Assembly: GCA_026545765.1 (NCBI GenBank) | Contig: CM048841.1 | Coordinates: forward strand, 65,671,354-65,735,353 | Direction: 5' to 3' | Source: Plantago major | Lineage: Eukaryota; Streptophyta; Magnoliopsida; Lamiales; Plantaginaceae | Length of the DNA: 64,000 bases | Shown: positions 1-10,404 of the stretch, piece by piece | Layout of the letters: each line of letters opens with the position of its first letter | Position numbering within the stretch: the first letter of the stretch is position 1 | Position numbers and translations under genes: made by a program | The notes under the pieces: model-generated | What the model was told of the DNA's origin: nothing | Seen by the model: the letters and a program-made list of their open reading frames with translations, nothing else | The model's database searches: none

Positions 1-770
1 CCATCTTCTTACGGTTTAGTTGTTTCAAACATGATTTCAATTCAGTTTACAGTTTATTTACTTTTAGTTTTGTCAGGCTAATTTACCTGTGTAAGGGTTA
101 GCCGGGATCTTTGATTACTTGGTTTTAATATATGATGGAATAGTTTTAGCACCGATGTTGGTTATGCGATTGTTGTTCATACCTGTGCAATTTGAGGAAA
201 GATGCTTTGTTTGTTTATGTTTTCCGCGGGACATGAGTATTCATTGCACTAGATTAGGAGATGTCAGCTGTGTCCATAAGTTGATGTTCTGCCTGAGGTT
301 TGTTGTTGAGCTAGCCACTGGTGACAGCTTTGAGCTAGACGATAGTCTACATGGGGTATCTTTACTGACTGAGCCTTAGTATAAGATATGTGACCTGTGT
401 GACTCTTCAGTCGTAACTATCGCTATCTGTTATTCCTGATATAAACCGTTTTTCAAAGTGAAGATTAACGCTTATATGTTTTCTCTATAAGTTCTTAATT
501 CATCAATTCTCATTATAATTATTTTTCTACTTACGTGTTTTATTACTTATTCAAAAAATACCAAAAATCTGTTATTTACTTTATATTGAAAATCAACCAT
601 TTAATATTCTATCTTAATCGAGCGTTATTCTCGAGAGAACGACATCTCGAGTTAACTTACCGCTATAAACTGTGTGTTTGTGAGCTTCTGGCAATTATAA
701 ATTTAATCTTTGATTGTATTTAGAGATGACATGTTCTACAACGAAAATCAAAATCTCTGAGTGCACATCA
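1..770 (+). mobile_element. Athila-like LTR, 3' portion
   Basis: This is the middle-to-3' part of the long LTR family that recurs across the window. It matches the complement of 33,010-33,170 and 25,112-25,726 closely and ends with the family terminus TGCACATCA at 770. The element body would lie left of the window. No gene is supported here; the short open frames are LTR shadows. Confidence 0.8.
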
Positions 771-1281
771 ACAGCATGGCATAATACTATGGTGTCAAGG
801 CACAGTCGGCTGGAGTACCCCTACTTAGTTCAATGAAACTATTGTGTCACTCAGCAGAACATCACACCACGAAGGATGTATAGAGTTATTTAATCACGAT
901 TTACGTCGAAGAACTATTCCATTAATATAACCCGACATATAAAGAAGTAGCAACAACAGAGTTTCGGCGGTTCGCCTTTACAAGAGAAAGTTAGCTATTC
1001 ATAGTATTCTACTAGAGACAGAAATCGAAACACAAGAAAGAAAGAAGAAGAAGATGCTTAGTCTCTGATGTCTTCGTGCTGCTTCTAGGGTTTCCTCCTT
1101 CTAGGTGCCTGACGGCTAGCGGTTTTGGAGTTTGACTTCCCTGAGGACTGGTTCTCTCTCAGGAGAGCTGCTTTGTGAGCGGTGAATGATTATGAGACCC
1201 CAAGGGTCTTATTTATACTGTAAATCCCGAGCGCTTGCCGCCATTCATCAATAAGAAAGTCCACATTTCATTGTCACATCA
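771..1281 (-). mobile_element. Athila-like 3' LTR fragment, inverted
   Basis: Read on the minus strand, this starts at the LTR terminus TGATGTGACAATG (1,281) and stops at ...GCTGT (771), where the + strand LTR end abuts it. Sequence at 1,282 and beyond matches the DNA just upstream of the 3' LTR at 10,405, so this is a 3' LTR. It has an internal deletion of several hundred bases relative to the 33 kb copy, and carries a TATAAATA-type promoter motif near 1,210-1,220 on the minus strand. Confidence 0.75.
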
Positions 1282-1731
1282 CACCCCCAAAACAGTTTCT
1301 TGCTCATCCTTGAGCAAGGCAAAAACGATAAAAAGTGATAGTGAAATGATGCCAAACTTAGTATTCCTAATTAAAACTTTCGAAAGATGATTTTTTCATA
1401 CTCAACCCCATTTAGAAACTAAGTCAGATATCGGAGATCATGAAACCAACAGACAAAAACGAAAATCGATCTGCATCGTCGGGTTCTCAAGTAACAAGAT
1501 CAATCATCATTCACATAAGAACCTTACGGTGTACGACTCATGCTTCCCTTCAAAAAGTAATTTATCATATACACAGACTTCTGAGGCAATCAGAGATTTA
1601 GGCTATAAAAAGGATTATGGTAGGGTATGCATAAGTAAGCTAAATGCTGAGATATAGGTCTTCCATGCTCCTTATGAATACTACCCCGTCAAAAGTTCAT
1701 CCCTTCTTGTCCAATTCTTTAGAATAATAAC

Positions 1732-1823
<92 letters not shown>

Positions 1824-2865
1824 GAATACTATTTTTTTTTGCGGTCGTTTGGACCCGCATGCTTTCTGGTGGCCATCATTGGGCTCTTTTGTTAGCCTCA
1901 TTGGGCTCTTTTAGTCTCTTCATTTTTTTACAGTGTCTATTTTACCGAATTCCGCACTTTTGTGCATGCTAGTTTGGTATACATGCCATCAACCCTCACA
2001 GACATGTAGCTTTCAGGGCCAGGCCGGTATGTGGGTAGTATCTGTAACATGTCCAACACGAAAACGGTGATCACAAGGACCATAGATCCACTCTGAGACT
2101 TTTAGTACCTTTGCTTTTTATGGCACTTTTCTTTTCTCCTTTCTTTTTTTTTTTTTTTTACCTTGTTTTTTTCGGTACTTCTTTTTCTTCTTTTTTTTTT
2201 TTTAGAGAGAGAGAGAACAACAACACAATGCAATCACAACTTCCTTCTACTTCTCCTCCCCCAAACCTACTAGTTTCACAGAGTTTACTTCCTCCCAGAA
2301 TCCCTCTTTAACTAAGCAGACTCACTTAGAGCATGAAAGACTTCTAAAACAGCGTATATAAGTGAATCAAGAGATTAAGGAGAGTAAAGAAGGAAAAGTA
2401 TTCCAAGATTGCCTCTTTATCTTTGTGTTGCATGGCAAAAATTCATAAGTAGGTGCATATAATGTGTCTTGGTTCAAAATGTAAGATGAAGATCTCTTGC
2501 TGATGAGAACATAGGTTCCTCAACAATCGACGTAAGTAAATGAAAGTGCCTCAATCAAAACAATAAAAGACTTAAATATTAAATAGGCTTGAATAAACTT
2601 TGAGTCGCAGCTTGGTAAATAAATACGAGTCAAAGCTCGGTAATCATCTAAAATAGGAAAGAAATAAAAATGCGACAACCGGAAACTAAGTGCATAAAAT
2701 AAGAAAACATAAAAAATAAAGGCCCTAAAAATTTTGAATTTCAAGTTACCGTTACCCTCCCCCAAACCTACGCTTGAGCTAGTCCCTTAGAACAAAATAG
2801 TAAAAAAGAAAGTAATTGTAACAAGAAAACTCCCCTGTCAGGTATGGTGGCCGCCTCTTGGTAGA
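1282..2865 (-). mobile_element. 3' internal region of Athila-like element, noncoding
   Basis: The stretch is the inverted counterpart of about 9,500-10,404. It shares the passage around 1,940-2,100, which describes the same unique sequence as 9,560-9,740, and the 3'-LTR-proximal purine-rich tract. It contains purine-rich GGTTTGGGGGAGG-type motifs (complement near 2,260 and 2,755), a microsatellite and homopolymer T tracts. I see no gene in it. It is plausibly the end of the minus-strand element that begins at 33,869. Confidence 0.65.
1733..1823. repeat. (TC)n-(TA)n compound microsatellite
   Basis: About 45 bp of TC dinucleotides run directly into about 43 bp of TA dinucleotides. Open frames across it on both strands are low-complexity artefacts. 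Confidence 0.95.
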
Positions 2866-3747
2866 TCACTCCGACTCTTCACAATCCGAATCGTAGTGGT
2901 GTAGCTCAGGTGAATAGCATTCCCTATCATCCTCCGGGTTTTCTTCCTCATAAACAAAACCATTTGTGTTATTGACCTTACCCTTTAGCTTTTCTTGCTT
3001 TTCTTTCTCCCTTGCTTCTTGCTTCTCAAAGTCCTCTGCTGTTTCTTCAAAGTCATTCCAGTTAACGCAAGGTTTTTTGTTTTTGTGGGTTGGGTCAGCT
3101 TCTCCCTCCGTGAGATCAATGAAGTTGGCTTGTTCTCCCATCGAGCTCAACTTCTCCTCAATGATTTACTTTTTCTTCACCGCAAGTACACTATTTGGCC
3201 TCAACCCTCCGGTAGTCTTTCTTGCATTACGCCTCACCCTTGGTCGGAATGAAGGTTCTTCTGCACATGTGCTGAAGTCACCCTTTCTTTTCCTTCCATA
3301 CACTTCTTCATAGAAGAGGTCTCGAGCCCTCCTCAAGTCTTCCTCCATCTCCTTCCTAGTCCTTGCGAGTGCTTCGTCTCTTTCCTTCCTAATTTTGACT
3401 CTAGTTTGCAAGAATTCTTCCTCCAACTTAGCTAGTTTCTCCTCATGCTCATCTTGCAACCTCTTTTTCTCCCAACGGTACCATCCTTCGTGATCCATTG
3501 TCAAAGTCTTATAGTAGGTATGTGGGTACTTCTCCTTGTTCTTCTTTTCTCCATGGTCAATTCTAGCCAAAGGAGTCTCGTACTCACGAGATAAGTATCG
3601 ATGATGATCCTCTAACTTGTGTGCCTCATCCAACTCTTGTGATGATTCTGATTCCCTAGCCTTGCTACTTTCACCACGTTCCAACCTTTTCAAAGCTTCC
3701 AAACACTTGCCCCTTCCAACTCCACCTTGAATGAATTTCTTCGTCAT
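2866..3747 (-). pseudogene. Coiled-coil third ORF of the Athila-like element, one in-frame stop
   Basis: On the minus strand an ATG at 3,747 opens a frame of 193 codons to a TAA at 3,168-3,166. The same frame then continues without shift to a stop at 2,866, giving about 290 codons in total. The first part is rich in Lys, Arg and Glu, with a long heptad-like coiled coil in the middle third (many EEKLAKLEEEF-type stretches). The tail is acidic (DYDSDCEESE-like). No zinc finger, protease, transmembrane segment or signal peptide is visible. It lies between the pol end and the 3' LTR, the place where Athila elements carry an env-like or extra ORF, but it does not look like an envelope. I do not recognise the family; function is unknown. 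Upstream 3,748-3,942 is noncoding and may be an intron or leader. Confidence 0.55.
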
Positions 3748-3942
3748 GTTCCTCAGAATGGTGATGAAAAGTTTTTAAATTAGTTCACATCTCTCCCAAA
3801 CCTAATCGATGCAAAGTAGATAGAATAAGCATGTTTGAGAACCTTCAAAGTTCGTACAATGGCAGAAACTTAAATCATGCATACTAACGGATAAGAATGA
3901 GAGATTAGGCATAGCATAGTTGATCACTAAAACATGCATATT

Positions 3943-5044
3943 TGATGTGACAATGAAATGTGCGATATGACATGCTTTTAGACCCTCGTTTTTTTGCCTT
4001 AGATTCAATATTTGTATCATATAATGGTCAATTACCAACTTCTTGTGTATTTCGTAGGTCATGATCGTATTTTTGAGGATTAGCACGATTTCAGGCACCA
4101 AAACGCCATAATTGTGTGAAATCGAGAAAAGTAAGGAAGCACGACAATTCTGCTTGGAGCTAGAGAAGTCTGATGAGGCTGTGCTACCTACTGTTGCGAA
4201 GATCTCGAAAAAATATGAAATGCTAAAGAAGGATACTTTTCAAGATAACAAGGTTACGAGGCTCGAAATCGAAGAATGAAGAAAACTTGTATATATAACC
4301 CGGAAGAAATCGACCAGGATGCACTATTTTGGCTGCACGAAGACATCGAAGACTAAGCTTTTCTTTTCCTTTTCTTCTTTTCTAATTTCGATTTCTTCTT
4401 CTAAGGAGGATTTCGATTTCTTACTTTTCTGTTCTAGGAGTTTTCGATTTCAGTATATTGTAGAATACTATGAGTAGCTAACTTTCTTTTGTAAAGGCGA
4501 ACCGCCGAAACTTTGTTGTGCTACTTCTTTATATGATGAGTTATATTAATGGAATAGTTCTTAGACGTAAATCGTGGTTATACAACTCTATACATCCTTC
4601 ATGGTGTGATGTTCTGCTGAGTGACACAGTAGTTTCATTGAACTGAGTAGGGTACTCGTGCCAACTGTGCCTCCTGCACCTTAGTATTATGCCCTGCTGT
4701 CATTAGAGGTAATCGCGTAGGATATTAACTAGGAAGTTGGGAGTAGCATAGTAAAAGGGAGGTCGTGGATCCTTTACACCTTCACCATCTTCGATTTCAT
4801 CACTAGATTAGGGTTTAATTGTGATTCAATCTTTTGTTTACTTTAATCTATGTGCTTTTTGCACGCGTAATCAAATCGTTATTTGTTTGTTCCTATGCTA
4901 AGTGTCCATGGAGAACGACATCCCAAGTTAACTTACCACTATTTCTGTGTGTTTGTGACCTTCCGGTAAATATAAATTTAATCTTTGATTGTATTTAGGG
5001 ATTACAGGTTCTACAACGAAATCAAAATCTCTGAGTGCACATCA
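3943..5044 (+). mobile_element. 5' LTR of the gag-only element
   Basis: It begins TGATGTGACAATG and ends TGCACATCA, terminal inverted repeats of seven bases. Compared with its 3' partner it lacks about 450 bp (equivalent to 10,798-11,257), including the TATAAATA motif that would be the usual promoter. A weaker TATATATAA motif remains near 4,290. Confidence 0.85.
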
Positions 5045-5049
5045 AAATT

Positions 5050-5067
5050 TGGTGCCGATGCCGGGGA
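5050..5067 (+). other. Primer binding site (tRNA-Asp type)
   Basis: TGGTGCCGATGCCGGGGA follows the LTR end by five bases. It differs at two positions from the complement of plant tRNA-Asp 3' end, the primer used by Athila elements. Confidence 0.8.
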
Positions 5068-5395
5068 CACTTGACCGCTCAAGCAAGTTTCGATCATCAG
5101 AGATAAGTTGAATTCTTTCTTTCACTTTACTTTACGCACTGTCTTTCAATTCGTACAGCATAAACACAAAAAAATATATATAACCTGTGGGAATCGATTT
5201 CCACAGCAAAAAACCCAAAAATATTTTCTTTTTCATATTTGTTTATTTTCTTATAAAAAAACCAAAAATACGTAAATTCATATCTCTGTTTATTCAAAAC
5301 TAGAATTATCTTCCTCTAGTTTTATCTGTCTATACCTGCGGAAGTTTGCCTGTTAGTTTTTATGCAAGGAGAAACACCTAGAGAATCCTTTAGAA

Positions 5396-6033
5396 ATGAA
5401 ATCGCTAAACTCGAGAAGTAGGAAGGAGCTGGGATGGAAACCATTGATAAGGCTTGACGAATTCTGCATATACTTGCTAGAAGAAGGGTTGAGATGTTAT
5501 GTGAAACCCGAGTATCTCAGGATCTTTCCAAAATTCTATGGAGTAGAAGGGGAAATGAGATACTCGGGTTTCACATAACATCTCAGCCCTTCTTCTAGCA
5601 AGTATATGCAGGATTCGTCAGGCCTTATCAATGGTTTCCATCCTAGCTCCTTCCTTCTTCTCGAGTTTAAAATTCTGTGGAGTAGAAGGGGAAAATGAGA
5701 TACGGTTCATGAAAAACTTTTGTGAGATGGTTCAAGACATACCGAGTAGAAAGATTCGGAAGTTCCTTTTTCTACATTGCTTGGAAGGAAAGGCAAGAAC
5801 TTGGCTGAAGACATTACCAACAAATAAGTTGCAGACATGGGAGGAGGTCACAAGCCAATCACATTTACAATACATCCGATTTTCATGGCCCTTAATATCG
5901 ACCTGGGGTGAAGAACTTTAGAAGTTTGTGCAACTAGAAGGGGATACGTTCCATGATGTTTGGATGAGATTCAAGATCGCATTGCATAAGGAACCCGAGC
6001 TCAAACGTACGCATTTGTTAGGATTATAGAGAC
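5396..6033 (+). pseudogene. Gag, N-terminal part, broken
   Basis: The frames encode a recognisable retrotransposon gag core: a GVEGENE motif, a W-rich GKARTWLKTLP segment and a QLEGDTFHDVWMRF segment, matching the order in Athila Gag (PF03732 type). The frame is broken by a 112-bp inverted duplication (5,407-5,668), an in-frame TAG near 5,920, and a stop plus frameshift near 6,019-6,027. Translation of a full Gag from this copy is therefore not possible. It continues in another frame into the long ORF that follows. Confidence 0.7.
5407..5668. repeat. Foldback: 112-bp inverted duplication within gag
   Basis: Arms 5,407-5,518 and 5,557-5,668 are inverted copies with about five differences, separated by a 38-bp loop. 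The loop sequence is itself repeated directly after the right arm (5,530-5,563 against 5,670-5,703). Confidence 0.95.
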
Positions 6034-7464
6034 TTGATCGATGAGGAGTGCGATGGGGTCATCATCTGGGCTCGACCGAATGAACTTTTTGAGATATGCG
6101 ATCGACTTAGCCAGGAGTCTACGAGAGAAATGATGAGGAAGATCGAACATTACGAGATGAAAAAGAAAGTACATCATCTATGCGACAAAGTAAAGGACTA
6201 TGGACAATGGCTCAAAGCGGATGTAGTAGAAGGGTTGACTAATCAAGTATGGGATCTGGATATCGATGCTACTTCTGTCGACCTGAGAGAAGTTCAGAGG
6301 AGACTACTTGAAGCAATCGAGATGATAGTCGAGGAAGAAGAAGAGATGATGAAAACTGAACATGTCGAAGTCGTGCGCGGTAAACAAATGGAGAGTATGG
6401 AGGAATCGACTAAGACAGAGGTAGGAGATATTAGACCACTCGTACGAACCGAAGCTCAATGGACCAAGCCTATGGAAGAAGAGGCATACACCGAGCAAGA
6501 AGATACTCGAGGGAACCATCAAATACTCGAAGCTAGTAAACAGGAGGATTGTGGGGAGTCTGAAGATACGATGGGTGGCCTTCACAAGGCCATCGAACCA
6601 TATATCCCACCACACTTTCGAAGTAGGCGACAGACAGGTAAGCTTTATGCTTCCTATACTTCTTTAACTAATCATGATTCTATATCGTCTGTCGTTACTT
6701 GCATTACTAGTACTCCTACCCATGAACCCGACCTTGTAAGGAAATTAGAAGAAATTGAATTCGTTATTCCTGATTGTTATATTATGCCTATTACGGAAAG
6801 GGACCAATCATTGGGAAATCCGCTTACTCAACATATCCCCATGAATTTCCGACCCAATGATTGGGAGGTTCTCATAACTACCCCTGACCGTAAACTTGAT
6901 TTTGACTGTCTGACTAAGACTGCGCAGAAATATAGAACACAGGAATATGAATCATTCTCAAAGGGGTACTGTGAACCAAGGAATGCAAGATCTCTTAGGG
7001 TCACATCAATGGAAGGAGTTGAAGGAAGACCATGGGTTTGCAACCCAAACGATGAGAACAGGTTGTTCGATGGAAATCCAATCAGTCGAGTGGGATCTAA
7101 TACCGAGATAGTACTTACAGGAATGGGAGTTAAGGAGTTCGGTGATCATCCATGGACTGATATAAGTTTCGAAAGAAGGACTGGATACATTCATAAGAGA
7201 GATCATATCCACGAGTACACTAAGGATGACGATAACTTCTTCACCGAGCAAATCATTCACCAACTACGAAGGAAGAAGAAGAGTGCGATGCCAAGAAGGA
7301 GAAAGCTGAGTCGTGAGTTCGACAGGAAAATTGACAAGAACTGGGAATGGGTTGATGGACCTAACATCAATCGAAACCCTCCAACAAGGATGCGAAAGAA
7401 GAACGCTGCTGGAAGGTGGAGATGGGTGGACGGACCTAAGTTAGGCCACATGCACCCATCCTAA
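6034..7464 (+). CDS. Long intact ORF, C-terminal Gag extension of unknown function
   Basis: An uninterrupted frame of 476 codons ends at TAA 7,462-7,464. Its opening codon is TTG; the first ATG is at 6,130, so it is best read as the downstream part of Gag separated by a frameshift. The N-terminal third is helical and charged, continuing the Gag homology. A Glu-rich stretch (EEEEEMM) follows near residue 105. The C-terminal half is unlike standard Gag: it has no CCHC zinc knuckle and ends in a basic KKKSAMPRRRKLSR region with two copies of a W-x-WVDGP motif (near residues 436 and 464). These basic and Trp motifs could bind nucleic acid, which is inference. Survival of a 1.4 kb frame in a decayed element suggests recent or ongoing selection. 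I do not recognise a family for the C-terminal half. Confidence 0.55.
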   Translation: MIDEECDGVIIWARPNELFEICDRLSQESTREMMRKIEHYEMKKKVHHLCDKVKDYGQWLKADVVEGLTNQVWDLDIDATSVDLREVQRRLLEAIEMIVEEEEEMMKTEHVEVVRGKQMESMEESTKTEVGDIRPLVRTEAQWTKPMEEEAYTEQEDTRGNHQILEASKQEDCGESEDTMGGLHKAIEPYIPPHFRSRRQTGKLYASYTSLTNHDSISSVVTCITSTPTHEPDLVRKLEEIEFVIPDCYIMPITERDQSLGNPLTQHIPMNFRPNDWEVLITTPDRKLDFDCLTKTAQKYRTQEYESFSKGYCEPRNARSLRVTSMEGVEGRPWVCNPNDENRLFDGNPISRVGSNTEIVLTGMGVKEFGDHPWTDISFERRTGYIHKRDHIHEYTKDDDNFFTEQIIHQLRRKKKSAMPRRRKLSREFDRKIDKNWEWVDGPNINRNPPTRMRKKNAAGRWRWVDGPKLGHMHPS

Positions 7465-9191
7465 GGTCATCTCTGAACAGGGGTCGAGCTATAAGACCTA
7501 AAATAAGCGCTTCTTGGGAGGCAACCCAGGGTCACGTTTAATTTTTGCACTTGCATTTTTATTTTTCCGTCTTTTCTCGATTTCCGCACCAAAAATCTTT
7601 TCAAAAAACTTTTTAAGCTTTTAAAAATTTCTTAATTCATTACTTAGGTTCATTTGTTGCATTTCTTAATTCATTACTTAGGTTCAAAAAACGAAAAAAC
7701 CAAAAAGAATCGAGAAAATGCGAAATCTCGTGAAAGAAAAGCAGTGAGGCAGCAGCCTCACCACGGTCAACTGGCGACCACAGTGAGCTGCCTGCAGCTC
7801 ATTTCTTCTCCCTTTTTGAACCCCAAAAGAGATTTTACTTCCCCACTTCATTCTTCAAAATTCTTCATTCGCTCTATAATTTCATTCCTAGCTTGCCCAT
7901 CTATCGCCAACACCAAGTAAGTGATCTCTACTCAATATTATCTTAATAACATCTTCAAATTCAAGTTTTTATCCTTCACTTTTTGCTTGCACTTCTTCTT
8001 GCTTCTTGAGTGTTATGCAATTATATGCTTCAATTGATTGAATTGATTATGTTTAGGATATATGGATACATGCTTACTTCTAGTATTCACCTTATTAACA
8101 CTTGCCTTGGTTGAGATTTGACAAATTGATTGAGAATTTGAGGGTTTTTGTTCTTGCTCACCATGTGTTCAATGTCTCAATTGAACAAATCCCCTTGCCG
8201 ACCCTTTTCTCCTTCGATTACATGCTCACTTGATCTTTACTTGAAGAATTATACTTAGGAAACATGTTTGCATTGTCATATGCTTATTGGATGGAATTTT
8301 CATTGCAATATGCTCTTCACTTTGATGCTTGACACAGTATGAGAATTTGTGCTACATGCCTAGTTCATGCATTGAATTGAAGTAGTTATTGACATATTAT
8401 AAGCTGGAATTTGCATACATGTTGTACCAAACATCAGGTTTGGGGGTTGGGGGAGGAAAACCCCATGAGATTTGCATGTAAGCTATAGTCCAGAGATCAC
8501 TCCAAACATGCTATCTTACACACTTTTGAGCCCAGGTACCATGGAAGAACGAAGGAGGATACCCATCCCAAGATGAATAAAATCTTTGTGGAGCTCGTGA
8601 GCGATGCACAACTGGGAGACCAAGATGATATGCGGAGGAGGAATTAAATGAACAAGCATGGAAGCACAACACCGAGAGGGGAGTATCTTTCCTTTTTCTT
8701 CTTTACTTTCCTAGTTTCCTATCTGCACTCTGCTAGGATTGGGGGAAGAATTTAATTTGACTACTGCCAACTAACTTGCTTGGTCTGTAGTAGCTTTTAA
8801 ATATTCGCACTTAGTTAAGTTATTGTTAATTACGTTTAAGAACTAGATTTACTTTTATCTGTTGCATCTAGGGTTACTTGCCTTTTTGAAAAGAAGGTTG
8901 ATCTATGGAAGAGTACTAAGTATAAATTATGACTAAGATGAGGGGTTGTGGATTTGTTTTCATGCTTCGCTGCTTACTGAATATATGCTCCGACCAAACC
9001 CGACCCATGCTACTTTGATGAGTGAGTTTACTTGCTACTCCAATTAAGTCCTGTGTGCAACCGTGTGAACACTGCTACCTTTGAGTCCTTATTTGTCAGC
9101 AGCATGAATGTAATTTGTAGTATGTCTAAACCCTTTTCTTTACCTTTCACTAACCCCTCTGAAAGCTTTTATGAGCCTTTATGAAACTCCA

Positions 9192-9257
<66 letters not shown>

Positions 9258-10404
9258 TATACATGCTTCACTTAAGCGGTGTCAATAACCCACCGCCAAG
9301 CTTGAACGAAGAAATGAAGCTACGAGTTCCAAAGAACGGAGGAGAATCATGTTTTGATCATGATCGAGAATTGGTTTAGGGGAAAGTAGAGAAGAAAACC
9401 CTAACCCTAGTTCGAGAAATTGGTTTGGGGGAGAAGTGGAAGATGAACATCATCAAAAGGTAACCTTGTTGGCCCTACTTTTTTATTACCGGTGCTAAAA
9501 ATACTAGCTCTTGCTCCAGAAAAAATAGAAAAGAAAGTACCGAAAAAAGCAAAGGTACAAAAGTCTTGGAGTGGATCTGTGGTCCTTGTGGTCACCGTTT
9601 TCGTGTTAGGCATGTTACATATACTACCCACATACCGGCGTGGCCCTAAAAGCTACATGTTCGTGAGGGTTGATTGCATGTATACCAAATCAGCACGCAC
9701 AAAACTGCGGAATTCGGTAAAACAGACACTACCAAAAATGTAGAGACTAAAATAGCCCCATGATGGCCAACCAAAAGCATACAAGTCGGTAAAACGACTG
9801 CGAAAAATAGTATGTCAAAAGAAAAAAAAGAAAGAAAGAAAAAAGAGAAAAAAATAAAGGAGCAAGTAGTCTATGTGTGAAGCAACCGATGAAGTAGTTA
9901 TGATGATGAAGGAGAAGTTGAAGATTTGTCATTGAGAGAAGACGAAGTTGAAGGAAGGAACACGGTGTCTGAAAGGATAAGTCCCCCTGAAATACCCTTT
10001 GTTCTACCTTGCTCATCTTTTAATGATGCTTAGCCAAACACTCCTCTATATTATCCTACTTATTTTACTCACCAAGCCAACCTGAGTACTACTTTGATTT
10101 GTGCCTTGACTTTTGAGAGCAGGATTACATAACCTTACCGCGAGGTAATGATCTTAAAGTACACCTTGAAGGACATTGGGTTACACTTGTAACCACTGAT
10201 TGTAGTGAGTGATGCCTACTTGTTATTTGCTTGTTGTGGAGTCATAGAGGTTGGAGTAGAAACTAAGTGAGTCAGTGGAGTTTGAAACCCTAGAAACTGG
10301 CTGCTTGTCTATGTGGTGGTTTATGCTCTTTACTCATTTCACAGTCACTTCTTAATTATCGTTTTTGTCTTGCTCAAGGATGAGCAAAAACTGGTTTGGA
10401 GGTG
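7465..10404 (+). mobile_element. 3' internal region of the gag-only element, noncoding
   Basis: A conserved GCGCTTCTTGGGAGGCAACC motif (7,506-7,525) sits just after the gag stop; its counterpart lies after pol on the minus strand at about 12,430-12,460. A leader-like segment ends in a good splice donor GTAAGT near 7,918. GGTTTGGGGG-type purine tracts occur near 8,440, 9,360 and 9,422. A PPT-like GGTTTGGAGGTG lies at the 3' LTR boundary. No convincing gene is visible; the short frames lack recognisable motifs. Confidence 0.65.
9193..9255. repeat. (AT)n microsatellite
   Basis: A run of about 31 AT dinucleotides lies inside the retrotransposon internal region. Confidence 0.95.

Noticed and set aside
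1719..1914. Open frames on both strands
   Set aside because: They are products of the TC/TA microsatellite.
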